This document shows, piece after piece, positions 35,693-48,560 of a stretch of DNA of 64,000 nucleotides; positions within the stretch are counted from its first letter, which is position 1; each line of letters begins with the position of its first letter. The position numbers were made by a program, and so were the translations under genes. The notes below the pieces were generated by a model. It made no database searches. It was not told the DNA's origin and was given only the letters and a program-made list of their open reading frames with translations. The stretch spans positions 234,006,779 through 234,070,778 of the forward strand of contig NC_089494.1 in NCBI RefSeq assembly GCF_036850765.1. Reading direction: 5' to 3'. Source of the stretch: Saccopteryx bilineata (taxonomy: Eukaryota > Chordata > Mammalia > Chiroptera > Emballonuridae).

Positions 35693-36599
35693 ATTAAGCG
35701 TCCTTTTTTTTTTTTTTTTTTTTTTTAGTAAAGCTATGCACTACTTATGTTATATAATTTAACAAATTTTACATGATAATTAGTTTTTAAGCCAGATCTA
35801 CCTGCCGTCAAGTTCCATAATCTGAACTTTCCACACTGCTTTGCTAATATAACTAGAGGTCAACACAAAATTGAGTCAAGTATATCCACTAACTTTTACT
35901 TTCCAACAGATTTAGAGAAAAATTCCACTATTCTACTTTGCTGAAGTAACACTTTGGTCCAATTAATTAACCACTAATGTCCTTGAGAATGTATTCTAAA
36001 ATACAATTTAAGAGTTGATTAAAAAGGACAGATGGGTTAAGGGCTTGATTTGTGAAAGATTTATTCATAGCATTTTTTTCATGATTTCCAAATAGCAACA
36101 AAGTGCTACTTTAAAAAAAATTTAATCAATACCAAAGAATATAATATTAAAAAAAAAAAAGTTGAAAGCTCCTTTCTGGTTCCTTTACTCCCATTTTTCT
36201 GTTCCATGGAGGAATCACTATTAAGGAAGCAGGGCTGTGAGTGTGTTTGGGTGTACCTTTTAAAAAATGCAATAATTCCATGTATATGATTGTGCAGCTT
36301 TTCTATTTCACAAGGCAGCATTTTTATTGGATTGCTATGTACTTATTTTCAGAGTTTGTATAAAAACACAAACAATTATATGCTGTTAATATAATAATGC
36401 TCAGTTATACATTCTTTATCTTAAATTATTTTGTAATATTTAAATTTTAAATATTTATATTTGTTAATAATTTCTGCTCATATATTCTGTATTCTGTTGT
36501 AGTTGGGAAAGCAATTTATACCTCAAGATTATTAAAAGGTGATCTTTCATATGCCTTCTAGTATATTTTTTGTTTCAATTGTATTAACTAGTTCCTTAA
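35693..36599. other. Intergenic stretch, possible old L1 trace
   Basis: A T-run occurs at 35702-35727. 36110-36370 carries weak ancient L1-like antisense sequence. No gene is recognised. Confidence 0.35.
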
Positions 36600-37057
36600 T
36601 TTATGTAGAAATTAACTTCTGTATAAGATGTAAAATAACACTTTAACTTTATTTTTACACAAATGGGCCATTACTTACTTTAAGTCTATCCTTTTCTTCC
36701 TGATTTTAAATACCATTTACTTACTTGTATTTTGTTCCATGTGTCTATTTATTTATATCTGTAAAGATTATAATTATCTAAAAGGTCTTACATTATATTG
36801 TCATTTGATAAGACAAGTCCACCACTCATATTCTTTAAAAAAAAAAAGAGACATGTTCATGTATACATTCATTCAGATGCATTTTACAATCAATTTATAA
36901 ATTTGTAAAATGAGGTTGTCATTGTCATTGTAAGGTTAAAGGATCATGTGACTATATGGTCTATATCTCTTTTATTCAGGTTTATTTATGTTTTCTTTTA
37001 TAGATGTACAAAAGAAGTATAGTTTTATTCATGTATGTTTCATACCTTTCTTGTTAT
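36600..37057 (-). repeat. Possible decayed L1, antisense
   Basis: TTTTGTTCCATGTGTCTATTTATTT (from about 36731) resembles antisense L1 ORF2, but the match is short. Confidence 0.35.
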
Positions 37058-37631
37058 AAAAATATGTTACACACAATGGAGAAAAGAAAGCCTCTTCAAT
37101 AAATGGTGCTGGGAAAACTGGAAAGCCACATGCAAAAGAATGAAACTGGACTACAGTCTCTCCCCCTGTACAAAAATTAACTCAAAATGGATCAAAGATC
37201 TAAACATAAGACCTGAAACAATTAAGTACATAGAAGAAGACATAGGTACTCAACTCATGGACCTGGGTTTTAAAGAGCATTTTATGAATTTGACTCCAAT
37301 GGCAAGAGAAGTGAAGGCAAAAATTAATGAATGGGACTACATCAGACTAAGAAGTTTTTGCTCAGCAAGAGAAACTGATAACAAAATAAACAGAAAGCCA
37401 ACTAAATGGGAAATGATATTTTCAAACAACAGCTCAGATAAGGGCCTAATATCCAAAATATACAAAGAACTCATAAAACTCAACAACAAACAAACAAACA
37501 ATCCCATAAAAAAATGGGAAGAGGATATGAACAGACACTTCTCCCAGGAAGAAATACAAATGGCCAACAGATATATGAAAAGATGCTCATCTTCTTTAGC
37601 TATTAGAGAAATGCAAATCAAACGGCAATGA
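37035..37631 (+). pseudogene. L1 ORF2 C-terminal fragment with single-base frameshift
   Basis: The open frame encodes [41 protein letters not shown] and [15 protein letters not shown], typical of the region after the L1 reverse transcriptase. The frame ends at the deletion near 37621. A later frame (37859-38128) continues the C-terminus through [18 protein letters not shown]. The apparent start codon lies in or before the target duplication and is fortuitous. Confidence 0.8.
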
Positions 37632-38391
37632 GATACCACCTCACACCTGTTTGATTAGCTATTATTAGCAAGACAGGTAATAGCAAATGTTGGAGAGGCT
37701 GTGGAGAAAAAGGAACCTCCATCCACTGTTGGTGGGAATGTAAAGTAGTACAACCATTATGGAAGAAAGTATGGTGGTTTTTCAAAAAACTGAAAATAGA
37801 ACTACCTTATGACCCAGCAATCCCTCTACTGGGTATATACCCCCAAAACTCAGAAACATTGATACGTAAAGACACATGCAGCCCCATGTTTATTGCAGCA
37901 TTGTTCACAGTGGCCAGGACATGGAAACAACCAAAAAGCCCATCAATAGATGACTGGATAAAGAAGATGTGGCACATATACACTATGGAATACTACTCAG
38001 CCATAAGAAATGATGACATCGGAACATTTACAGCAAAATGGTGGGATCTTGATAACATGATACGAAGCGAAATAAGTAAATCAGAAAAAACCAGGAACTG
38101 CATTATTCCACACGTAGGTGGGACATAAAAGTGAAACTGAGAGACATTGATAAGGGTGTGGTGGTTATGGGGGGGGGGGAGGGGGGAATGGGAGGGGGAG
38201 AGGGGGATGGGGAGGGGCACAGAGAGAACAAGATGGAGGTTGACGGAGGACAATCTGACTTTGGGTGATGGGTATGCAACATGATTGAACGACAAGATAA
38301 CCTGGACTTGTTATCTTTGAATATATGTATCCTGATTTATTGATGTCACCCCATTAAAAAAATAAAATTATTTAAAAAAAAATATGTTACA
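37058..38391 (+). mobile_element. Young 5'-truncated L1 with 14-bp target duplication
   Basis: AAAAATATGTTACA occurs at 37058-37071 and 38378-38391. The body, 37072-38377, starts in ORF2 about 350 bp upstream of the start of the 9751 copy. It ends with the same G-rich 3' UTR and GATGTCACCCCATTAAAA tail. Over the shared part it has few differences from the 9751 copy. A one-base deletion at 37621 (AAACGG versus AAAATGG) breaks the frame. Confidence 0.95.
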
Positions 38392-38479
38392 ATTTTCTAC
38401 TATATTTTCTTATAGGATAATTATGATGCATAAAATAATTAACTTTGGACTAGAGATCACATAACTACTTTGTGATTAT

Positions 38480-38690
38480 CTGAATTTACATTTATTGATC
38501 TACTATTATCTGTCATATATCATCATGTGCTTTGTAAGCATTTTCTTATTCAATCTTACCAAACCAAATATTTGTTATGTTATTATTCCCATTTTAGCAA
38601 ATGACAAACTGAGTTTGAAGTAATTATTGGCTGACAACTAGTAGTGAGCAGAGATGTTAATCATATGCCTTTCTGTATGGTCTAAAGTCT
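38480..38690 (-). repeat. MIR-type SINE, antisense
   Basis: The blocks ATTTATTGATCTACTATTATC, CATGTGCTTTGTAAGCATT, TTATTCCCATTTTAGCAAATGA and CTGAGTTTGAAGTAATTATTGG follow antisense MIR order, with decay. Confidence 0.6.
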
Positions 38691-38936
38691 CAACACTAGG
38701 CTGTTGTCTAAATTCTAGTGATTATTTTTATTTAAGGCTCATGATTGGTAAGTACACAATTATTTATTTAGAAAATATTTGTGATTTTGACTTTTCTATG
38801 CAACACATTTATTTTTTTATTGCTTAAGTTGAAATTTATGAGGTATTTTTACCAGAAGTTTTAATCAACTTTTCCTAATATTCTGATATTTTTAAAAACA
38901 GATTTGTTGTGAACACTTTCTGAGTTTATTAAAAAT

Positions 38937-39319
38937 AAGAAAGTACTGTCTGACTAGGCGGTGACACAATGGATAGATCATCTGCCTGGGATGTGGAGGA
39001 CTCAGGTTCAAAACCCCGAGGTTACTGGCTTGAACTCAGGGTCACTGGCTTGAGAGTGGGATCATAGACATAAATCCATGGTCACTGGCTTGAGTACAAA
39101 GGTCACTGGCTTGAAGCCCAAGGTCACTGGCTTGAGCAAGGGATCTCCAGCTGGGCTGTAGCTCCCCAGTCAAGGCACATATGAGAAAGCAATCAATGAA
39201 CAACTAAGGTGCTACAAAGAAGAATTGATGCTTCTCATCTCTCTCCCTTCCTGTCTATCTCTCCCTCTCTCTCTCTCTCATGCAGCACACTCACACACAT
39301 GCACTAAAAGAAAAGTACT
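38937..39319 (+). mobile_element. Second-type SINE with internal minisatellite
   Basis: Head CTGTCTGACTAGGCGGTGAC, B-box-like GGTTCAAAACC, then five imperfect copies of a GGTCACTGGCTTGA unit (39020-39135) with spacer variation. A CAATCAATGAACAACTAAGG block and a CT/poly(A) end follow. Flanks AGAAAGTACT and AGAAAAGTACT are a probable target duplication. It is the same SINE type as at 19681 and 45678. Confidence 0.85.
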
Positions 39320-39714
39320 TAGATATCATCTCAAACTGAGATGTGTTATGAGAAAAAATGTAAACTTTATTAAAAATATCAGATTTTCAAAATCTGCAAT
39401 TTGATTTTGATTTAAAATATTATCTCAAAGAACAAATTAACAACCCTCATTAGAATCACAATATTTGGAGGGCTGAATCAACAGACTTTGATCTACTCCA
39501 CAGAGTTTATATTCCTTTAAAATAATTTTGTGTTTTACTGCTTGTTTTCTAATTTTTATCTTTAAGGTCGTAGAGATGGTTTACCTCTCTTATTTGATTT
39601 CTAAAGATCTATCTTTATTTGGCTATGCCTACACTGAGAAGACATTACTAAGAAGAAACTAATATTTTGAATGACTTACTCTGCATGAAAAATATTAGTA
39701 AGAACTTTTCCTTA

Positions 39715-39800
39715 TCATAGTTACTCTCATTTAATTCTCATAAAAATCTTATGAGGTTGATATTATCTTTTTATTTCCAGATATCAGACAATTATCTTAA
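39715..39800 (-). repeat. MIR-type fragment, antisense
   Basis: CATTTAATTCTCATAAAAATC, then TTATGAGGTTGATATTATC. Confidence 0.5.
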
Positions 39801-39999
39801 TGTTTTGTGGTGATTTAATTTTTCCTTTTCAAACATCAGAGCTGCTACTTGTTTGTTTTTCCATTCATTCTTAGCTAGCAAATATAATATCATGTACAGA
39901 AACCCAGATATATGTGTTTGCAAGTATATTTAGATGATGTTCCTGAAAAAGTTTAGACTGTGAGTAAGGAAAATATTGTCTCACATATTAACTTTGTCA

Positions 40000-40140
40000 C
40001 TTACTCACTTAGTAAATTGTTGCAAATCACCTAATTTCTCTGTGCCAGAGTTTCTGCATTGGTAAAGTAGAGAAAAAATACTATATAATAGTGGTATTAA
40101 ACTGATAAAATTAGGAAACTTGCAACAACTGCTGAGTTAC
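40000..40140 (+). repeat. MIR-type fragment
   Basis: CTTAGTAAATTGTTGCAAATCACC, a TTTCTCTGTGCCAGAGTTTC block and a GATAAAATTAGGAAACTTG block. Decayed. Confidence 0.5.
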
Positions 40141-42746
40141 AATATCTGGCAAAGTATATGTCAATATATACTATTGTCAATATGTTTTCAATACACTAAT
40201 AAAAAGATGAATAGAAATATTTACTGGTGTTTTAGATATTTTTTCTGAAATTTGTCTCTATTTAAAACAAAAGAAATTTTGAGGAAAACTGTAGTTTTCT
40301 ACAAATATTATTTTACCAGTTTCAACTTAAAACAATAATAAATATTATAATACTTAAGAAGAAAAAGAATTAAAAATCAAAGGTATTCTAAGATCAGAGT
40401 GATGGAATAAAGTAACAGCAAAATCTGGGATTTATGGAGGCTTTTTCTCAATATTGAAATTTTCTTTTTTACTGCCTAGATGTTTAATGCATTTAGTATA
40501 GTTTAGAAATATCACAAACCACTAAACTCTCTAACAAATAGAATAAACATCCTTCTTATTATCAATGTTTAATGCTTCAGTGTTATTGAATACATATATA
40601 ATCCAAATTTCACTTGGTTTTAAAAATTTGTTTGGAAAAACCTGTCATAGCTATTCATCCACTTGTGCGTTTTCTACACATATTTCATGTCACCTAACTA
40701 GAAAATTATGATCATTATAATAAATTATTCAGATATTAATTGTGCTTCATTTGAAGCATCAAAATGTGATTGATCAGATGATGCCAGAATGTTACATGAG
40801 GTACAAAAATTAAATAAATAGAATTTATAATTAGTGAGTCTCATAAAAATTAACTATCTAGATAAACTGAATATATTAGAGTCTTAAATTAGTGTCTGAA
40901 ATCAATGTTATTAAATAATTTATTGTCTTACACATTTGTCAAACTAGCAAAATTTTCCAGCCAACATTTTTTAAGTAGAGCATATTAAAGTTTCTTGGTG
41001 TCTTTGTTTTAAAAGTTTCAAGATTAATATTTATTAAACTTTCTTATATAGTCACTAAATTCTAATTCTAACATTTGTATTGTAATAAAGAAGAAGAAAA
41101 AACCACCCAAAATAAGAATTGTGTCAGATGCAGATAAGAACCACTCAGATTCCCCTAAAAAAATAAAGACTTGCTGTTCAGCTGTAAAAAATGTGCTTCA
41201 GCTGGAAACTTTCAGCTGTCAGTTCTTCAGAGTTCACTTCCGCCTTCAAGGTCATGTTTTTCTTGGGCAGTCCCCAGACAAGATTTGAGCAGGGCATTGG
41301 TTTAGAAGCCCAGTAGTGACACACATGGGAAGCATCCAGGGAGCAGTCATTGCTTTAGAGCTCTGTCAGCTTCAAGACTCTTGTCAGGTTGCCTCATGGT
41401 CCGTCTGCTGCCTCAGCCCGATCATACCCATGTCCATTTTCTTCACAGACAATAGTCCTGTGTAAATCTTTTGCATTGCTAACTACTTCTTAGCCTCCGC
41501 CCATCAGAGAATCCAATCAGCTAAGGAACTGAACTCAAATGCTTTGCCAGCTCTTTTACCACATTTGAAAAGTGAAGTAATAATTCCCTAAAACAATATG
41601 CTTATCATAGCACCTAACCTAAAAACTTCTTGAGTGCAACTTTAATTTTTTCACTCAATATAAGGGAAACTACACCAAGCTTTAGTTATTTGCATGCTAG
41701 TTTATGTCGTCCCCTATTATCAATGACCAACCACTTCCCATTACTGATCTTTCATTACTTACTTACTGAACACAGTAATTTGTGAATCTATATATAGATG
41801 TAGGTATCCACTTATGTATTGATATATTTGAATGCATGTATACATAATGTGAAATATATTTTATACATAAAATATTTTATCTCTCATTGGACTGTGAGAT
41901 TACAAGGGACTTCTTGTTACATGATTTCATAGATCTGAAATAATATCTCTTTGGTAGGTAAACAAATACATGAATTAATGCTCAAAATCCTATAGCATAG
42001 TATAATGCGACTAGGTTGTAAAATACAGCCTCAAAATTCTATCATCAAATTACATTTGAGACATTTAAATTGAATCAGAGGAAGCTAAATATTTAGAGGT
42101 CATCAGTGAGGAACTGAGCTTGCAGAAGAACCTGGGGAATCTGTGACACTGATGCAGAATGGCAGCTGACAGAGCGCATCATGTTAGCCCTCGTGAATGA
42201 GAACGTATAAAACAGTTCTCTGTCCCGCCAAATCTCTGCCCTCGAGGTGCGTTGTATGATGTTTTTTGGCAACGAGGACAGAAAGTAGAGATTAAAGCAG
42301 GTATGTAGAGAAGCCTGTATTGACGGTGCCACAGTTACTCATGATGGTAATTATTCATAGAATAAACATAAAGCCTAAAATCAGTAAGTATGTTTTTCAA
42401 TGCAATATTTTTATAACTAGATCATTTTATAAATCCATAAAGGATGTTACAAGATTAATGAAATTTTCTTGTAAATTTCATTGGAAAGGGAATAATCAAT
42501 TCTCAATTTACCGCATAAGTATTGAGTTTTTTTTTTTAAGAAAAGAAGAAAATCATGTATATTCAAATGTCTTTTCGGCGGGCACATCTTACACATGTCT
42601 GCAAAGAAATAACACAGACTAAAATTAAAATATTGGGTAAAAACCAATCTCAGATTGTCTGAGAGAAAGGAGGAAATAACTCTGTATAAAAGAAAACATA
42701 TAAAAGTATGTGAAGTGGAGTGGTTACATGAATAAACAACTTAAAA

Positions 42747-43085
42747 CGTTAGACCAGGGGTCGGGAACCTTTTTGGCTGAGAGAACCATGAACGCCACAT
42801 ATTTTAAATTGTAATTCCATGAAAGCCATACAATGACCCGTGTACCTTACGCATTATCCAATAAAAGTTTGGTGTTGTTCCGGAGGACAGCTGTGATTGG
42901 CTCCAGCCACCTGCAACCATGAACATGAGTAGTAGGAAATGAATAGATTGTAATACATGAGAATGTTTTATATTTTTAATGTTATTATTTTTTTATTATT
43001 AAAGATTTGTCTGTGAGTCAGATGCAGCCATCAAAAGAGCCACATCTGGCTCGCGAGCCATAGGTTCCCAACCCCTGCCTTAGAC
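42747..43085 (+). mobile_element. hAT-type MITE (323 bp) with 8-bp target duplication
   Basis: The element is 42755-43077. The left end CAGGGGTCGGGAACC pairs with the right end read in reverse as CAGGGGTTGGGAACC. Flanks CGTTAGAC and CCTTAGAC differ by one base. Internal subterminal repeats include GAGAGAACCATGAACGCC near the left and GAGCCACATCTGGCTCGCG near the right. No coding capacity. Confidence 0.92.
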
Positions 43086-44072
43086 CAACAGTAAAAATAT
43101 GATCATTTGCAAAACAGCTTTCCTCTGAAGAGAGCCAAGTGCTCTCTAGAGCAGTATCTCATTTAGTGTATCTTCTGCCCTGCTACAAAAAACAACTAAA
43201 CTTATTGCTTGAAAAATATTATAAATTCTCAGTTCTACCTGTCCTGAAATAAAAGAGCTTAAATCAGACAAAAACTTTATAAGCTTGTTTAAAAAGTGAA
43301 TCTAGCTTATTGATACTGTCATGATGACAAGAACTAAAATCAGTAATTTTAAGACAAGAACTCCTACAATCTAAATCTAGTCTAGCTAAAATGACAGACA
43401 CAGGAAAACCATGACTTTCTTGACCAAGGCAATTTAGCTTTTAACCAGTCCACAAACCAAAAGTAAAAACCACTAGTGATTTGACCAATCATACCTTTAG
43501 TTAAAGGTTTACAAAATAATAGCTCCTTTGCCACTAATCTCTTAGTTCAAGACATTAGTTTATTCTCCACAATTATTAACTGTATCCTCCTACCTAGTTT
43601 ACCAACTTCTATTCTTAACTTCTATTGTCTTCACCCTGTACAAAGTCATCCCTTCAATATGAAAATTAAAATATCCATTATACCCAAAGCAATCTACAGA
43701 TTCAATACATTTTCTATCAAAATACCAATGGCATTTTTCACAGAACTAAAACAATCTCAAATTTTATATGGAAACCCAAAAGACCCCAAATAATCAACGT
43801 AAGCTTGAGAAAAAAAAAATAGTTGAAGGTATCATGCCACTGATATCAAACAAGGCCATAATAATAAAAACAGCATAGTACTGCCATAGAAGCAGACACA
43901 TCGATCAATGGGACAGAATAAAGAGCACAGAAATGAACCCATAACTGTATGTTTAATTAATCTATGAGGCAGGACTATACAATAAGGTAAATATAGTTTC
44001 TTCAATAAATGGTGTTAAGAAAACTGAACAGATATATGCACAAAAATAAAGTGACCACTTTTTATACCCTAT

Positions 44073-44486
44073 AAAATACTAAACTCAGCCCTGGCTGGTT
44101 GGCTCAGCGGTAGAGCGTCGGCCTAGCGTGTGGAGGACCCGGGTTCGATTCCCGGCCAGGGCACATAGGAGAAGCGCCCATTTGCTTCTCCACCCCTCCG
44201 CCGCGCCTTCCTCTCTGTCTCTCTCTTCCCCTCCCGCAGCCAAGGCTCCATTGGAGCAAAGATGGCCCAGGCTCTGGGGATGGCTCTGTGGCCTCTGCCC
44301 CAGGTGCTAGAGTGGTTCTGGTCGCAACATGGCGACGCCCAGGATGGGCAGAGCATCGCCCCCTGGTGGGCAGAGCATCGCCCCATGGTGGGCGTGCTGG
44401 GTGGATCCCGGTCGGGCGCATGCGGGAGTCTGTCTGACTGTCTCTCCCTGTTTCCAGCTTCAGGAAAAAAAAAAATACTAAACTCA
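44073..44486 (+). mobile_element. Bat tRNA-SINE with 15-bp target duplication, inside L1 layer A
   Basis: AAAATACTAAACTCA occurs at 44073-44087 and 44472-44486. The head is CCCTGGCTGGTTGGCTCAGCGG and the B box is GGTTCGATTCC, both near consensus. The body is young. Confidence 0.95.
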
Positions 44487-44646
44487 AATGAATTAAAGAC
44501 TTAAATGTAAGACCCCAAACCATAAAACTTCTGGAAGAAAACATAGACAGTATACACTCTGACATTGTTCTTAATAATACATTTTTTAATATATATCCTC
44601 AGACAAGGTAAAGACAAAAGAAAAAATAAGCAAATAACACTACATC

Positions 44647-46276
44647 AAACTAAAAGGTATATTTTATTTTTATTATTTTTTTATTATTGAATTTATTGAG
44701 GTAACACTAGATAACATAATTTTACAGGTTTCAGGTGCCCAATTCTACAATACATGTCTGTGCACCATGTTGTGTGCTCATCCCTTTAAGTCAAGTCTTC
44801 ATCGATCACCATTTATGCCCCCATAGCCTGCTTCACCTCCCTTATCCTGGTGATCAACACTCAGTTGACCCTGTCCATAATTTTTGTTTTGGGGTTTTTT
44901 TTTGGGAAAACATATGCAGTAACATCTTGGACATTCTCACTTTTTCTAATATATTTCTGTGGGCAAGGGAACTGAGAGAAAAGATAAACAAATAGGACTA
45001 AATTAAACTAAAAGTTTTTGTTCAACAAAAGACACCATCAACAAATGAAACCATAACCCATGGAATAAGAACATATTTACCAATACATCTCATAAAGGGT
45101 TAATATCCAAAATTTATAAAGAACTGATAAAATTCAACAAAATAACCCTCAAACAGTCTAATTAAAAATGGGCAAGAACCTGAATAGACATTTTTCAGAA
45201 GAAGATAAAGAGATGGCCAATAGACATATGAAAAGATGCTCAACATCACTAAACATCAGATAAATGCAAATTAAAACTACAATGAGATATCACCTCATAT
45301 CTGTCAGAATGGCAATTACCAATTAATCAATGACCAACAATTGTTGGCAAGGGTACAGAGAAAAGGGAACCTTCATGCATTGTTCCTGGGAATGCAGATT
45401 GGTGCAGCCACTGTGGAAAGCAGTATGTATAGAGTTATCTCAAAAAATTAAAAATAAATCTGCCTTTTGACCAAGTGACCCCACTTCTGGGAATATGTCC
45501 TAAGAATTTCAAAACACCAGTTCTAAAGAATATATACACCCCTATGGTTATTGCAACATTATTTACAATAGCCAATATCTATTAACAGCCTACATGCCCA
45601 TCAGTAGATGAGCAGTTAAAAAACGCTATGGTACATTTACACAATGGAATACTATGTGGCCATTAAAAGGAAGGAAATCTTTTTTTTTTTTTTTTTTTAA
45701 GACAGAGAGAGGGATAGATAGGGACAGACAGACAGGAATGGAGAAAGATGAGAAGCATCAATCATTAGGTTGTTGTTGTTTTTTTGCGACACCTTAGTTG
45801 TTCATTGATTGCTTTCTCATATGTGCCTCGACCATGGGCCTTCAGCAGATTGAGTAACCCCTTGCTTGAGCCAGGGACTTTCGGTCCAAGCTGGTGAGCT
45901 TTGCTCAAACCAGATGAGCCCATGCTCAAGCTGGCGACCTTGGGGTCTCAAACGTGAGTCCTCCGCATCCCAGTCCGATGCTCTATCCACTGCACCACTG
46001 CCTAGTCAGGCAAAAAAGAAAAGAAATTTTACCTTTTGTGACAGTATGTATGGACCTGGAAATTATTATGTTAAGTGAAATAAACCCGTCAGAGAAAGAT
46101 AAGTACTATATGATTTAATGTGAAATATCATGAACAAAATGAAGTAATAAGCAAAATATAGACTCATATATAAAGAGCAAGCTGACCACTATTGAGGTAG
46201 GGGCTGGGGTTGGGAGGGCTGGGGAGGTGTAGGGATAGAGCAAAAATGACAAAAACAAAACAAAAAAACTAAAAGG
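44647..46276 (+). mobile_element. Insertion in L1 layer A with 11-bp target duplication
   Basis: AAACTAAAAGG occurs at 44647-44657 and 46266-46276. The content is two opposing L1 pieces. 44658-44905 is an antisense L1 3' end starting at a T-rich tail (TTTATTATTGAATTTATTGAGG). 44906-46265 is a sense L1, ORF2 through the 3' UTR with an A-rich end. It could be a sense L1 plus a later antisense L1 or a rearranged single event. A second-type SINE interrupts the sense L1. Confidence 0.75.
45678..46015 (-). mobile_element. Second-type SINE, antisense, in inner L1
   Basis: On minus it reads CTGACTAGGCAGTGGTGC and carries the internal GCCAGCTTGAGC- and CACCAGCTTGGACC-like units, with a poly(A) tail read as T at 45680-45697. 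Flanks AAGGAAGGAAAT and AAAAGAAAAGAAAT suggest a diverged target duplication. Confidence 0.8.
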
Positions 46277-46404
46277 TTTTGCCCAGCAAAGAAAACCATA
46301 ACAATACAAAAATACAATCTACTAAAAGGAAGAAGTTATTTGCCAACAATACAGCTGCTAAAGGGTTAATATTCAAAATATATAAAGAACTGATTTGTTG
46401 GAGC

Positions 46405-48469
46405 AAAATTTATGCATGTCTTACAATTTTTAAAAATACTTACTTATATAATATTTTTTTTAATTTCAGGTATTGTATTTTTAGTTCTAGAATGTTATTT
46501 CTTACTTATTTGTATCCATTATTTTTCACTAAGCCTGAAAAAAATTTTTCCAGTCAATATTTTTCTTGTTAACACACTAGCGAAGAGCTTTCTCATACTT
46601 GAGTGTCTTAGCTAGAAAGATTAGTGTGCTCACTAGTATGCCTGAGAAGACATATTGAGGGCCAAATGCTTCTAGAAAGGCCCAAAGAAATAAATTAGCT
46701 AAATTTAAAAAAAAATAGAAACTGTGTTAATTATAAATATTAAATTTAACTTGCATAAAATCTATGCTTTGACATAATTTTTCTAAATTAGTATAGGTAG
46801 TGTATGTAAAGTTTTTCTGAATAGATTTACAAAATCTCATGAGTAACCTCTCAAAGTTATCATACATACTTATATTTGACAGTATTATTATCATTTTATC
46901 TGCCTTCTATCATCAATTCCATTATTTTTCTAAAATACTTACCTTTGTGCTTTCCGATGTTAAAACCAAATTAGTTTCTATCATATTTTAACAAATATAT
47001 TCAGAAAGTATTTTTAAATAATGATGATGTCTTCTTTACCAGCACAACTGCAGGAGCACAAAGAGGGCCCAGGGCACTGCATCTTAATTTTAGGATATAG
47101 GTCCATCGTAGGTTTGGGTGATGATTCGAAATTGTACTGCCCTTTACATCAACTTGATATACTATAATAAAAGCTTTGATTTCTCCTTTGCAGAAAGTTA
47201 TGCCAGACCACCTTGATTTATAACCACTTTATCACTTAGCTATGCCCCAGAGCTCAAGTGTGTGTAAGGGGTCTCAGGATGTGTCTAAGGGCAGCAGAGA
47301 ACACCAAGTGGTAAGGACTATTCCTGTTTGCTCAAATAAGCAGTGAGGGAGGGCACATGGAAACTTAGAAGAATGAAAAGATTGTAGCTGAGAGCAACAA
47401 ATAAGAAACTGTTGTCTGAAGAAAAGGACTAGATAGAAACATTGAAAGAAATGATGAGGTCATGACACACTCAACAGTGGGCAATTTAGAATCCAAATTG
47501 AGTGAAACTAGCAGGTTAATAACTCTTACACACTCTGGGCATTTACAGTTCAGTTTCAAAGACTTCCAGGAAAATGGATTTCTTTTTCTTCTAAAGTTTG
47601 AATGAAAATCCCTACTTCTGAGAACTAAGAATTTAGGATTTTCGTCCTAAGATTAGATACAAGTTTGGGACCAAATCATCAGTTTCTATTGGCAATAGTG
47701 ATTATTAAAACAAAATAGTTTAACTTTTCAGAAGAAATGGACACCTTTGGAAATAAACATCAAAATACCTTGAAACAAACATTAGGGGAAAACAGAATAA
47801 TATCAGCAGCAAGAAAAAGCAGGGTATAATGAAAGGTGTTTCTGCACAAAATTCAGAAGTGCACCCAGTTAAATGAGTACTCAAGACAACATTACAGGAA
47901 AAGTGCTGATAATAGAACTGAAAAGTATAAAATATACAAATAACACTTGAAATGTAGAGATAACAGACCAGGATTCCAAATTCCATCTATACTCTTCCAA
48001 ATGCAAATAAGATTTTATACATTTTTTCTAGTATTCAGAGTAGATAATACTATTATTGACATTACACTATAATTTTATAATCTTTGTCACTTTCTGTCCT
48101 TGTAAAAAGTATGCAGTAACCAAGTCAATTTTATCTGTTCTGCACAGAACTATAGATATTTCAGTACAAACTCTCTTTAAATTGAATTTTATATGATGAT
48201 GAGTCTTGACACTTCAAAACATAATTTTTTGAACTTTGAATAGTCCCAAACTGTCTTCAGCTTATTATTTTAAATTTCTATGAAAGTAAGTTTAATTTCT
48301 TTTTGCCAGATTTTTCTATTTTAACTTAAACTGATAATAAAGTGTCTATTTTTTTTTAATAATAGCAATTCATGGGGCCATATAAGGTAGACTGTGTCCT
48401 TCAACCTCTCTCTGTGTCTGCAGTACACCACAGTAGATGAAATAGCCATTATTCACTGTACATGAACAA
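46405..48469. other. Intergenic stretch without recognised genes
   Basis: AT-rich. The block 47180-47560 is moderately complex. No gene or repeat is confidently recognised. Confidence 0.4.
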
Positions 48470-48560
48470 TTTATTAAGCATTTATTATGTGCTTGACACT
48501 GTGTTATCTGCTGGGTAATAACCCTTTAAAGTTATGCTATGAAATGTGACCAGTATCAAT
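48470..48560 (-). repeat. MIR/L2-type fragment, antisense
   Basis: TTTATTAAGCATTTATTATG, GCTTGACACTGTG, and CTGCTGGGTAATAAC resemble antisense MIR. Confidence 0.5.

Larger units (their letters stand above)
39320..42746. other. Long repeat-poor AT-rich intergenic stretch
   Basis: Only weak MIR-like pieces are visible (for example at 39715-39800 and 40000-40130). 41150-41450 and 42090-42310 are more complex and could be unique or conserved DNA. No gene is visible. Confidence 0.4.
43660..46400 (+). mobile_element. L1 host copy (layer A) of a nested complex
   Basis: Sense L1 ORF2 runs from about 43660 (AATCTACAGATTCAATACA, AAAATACCAATGGCATTTTTC) to 44657. After the insertions it resumes at 46277 (TTTTGCCCAGCAAAG...) to about 46400. 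The two halves join cleanly if the duplicated AAACTAAAAGG is counted once. Older than the elements inside it. Confidence 0.8.

Noticed and set aside
39020..39135. CRISPR-like array
   Set aside because: Units are short and variable, and spacers are not of constant length. The array lies inside a eukaryotic SINE.
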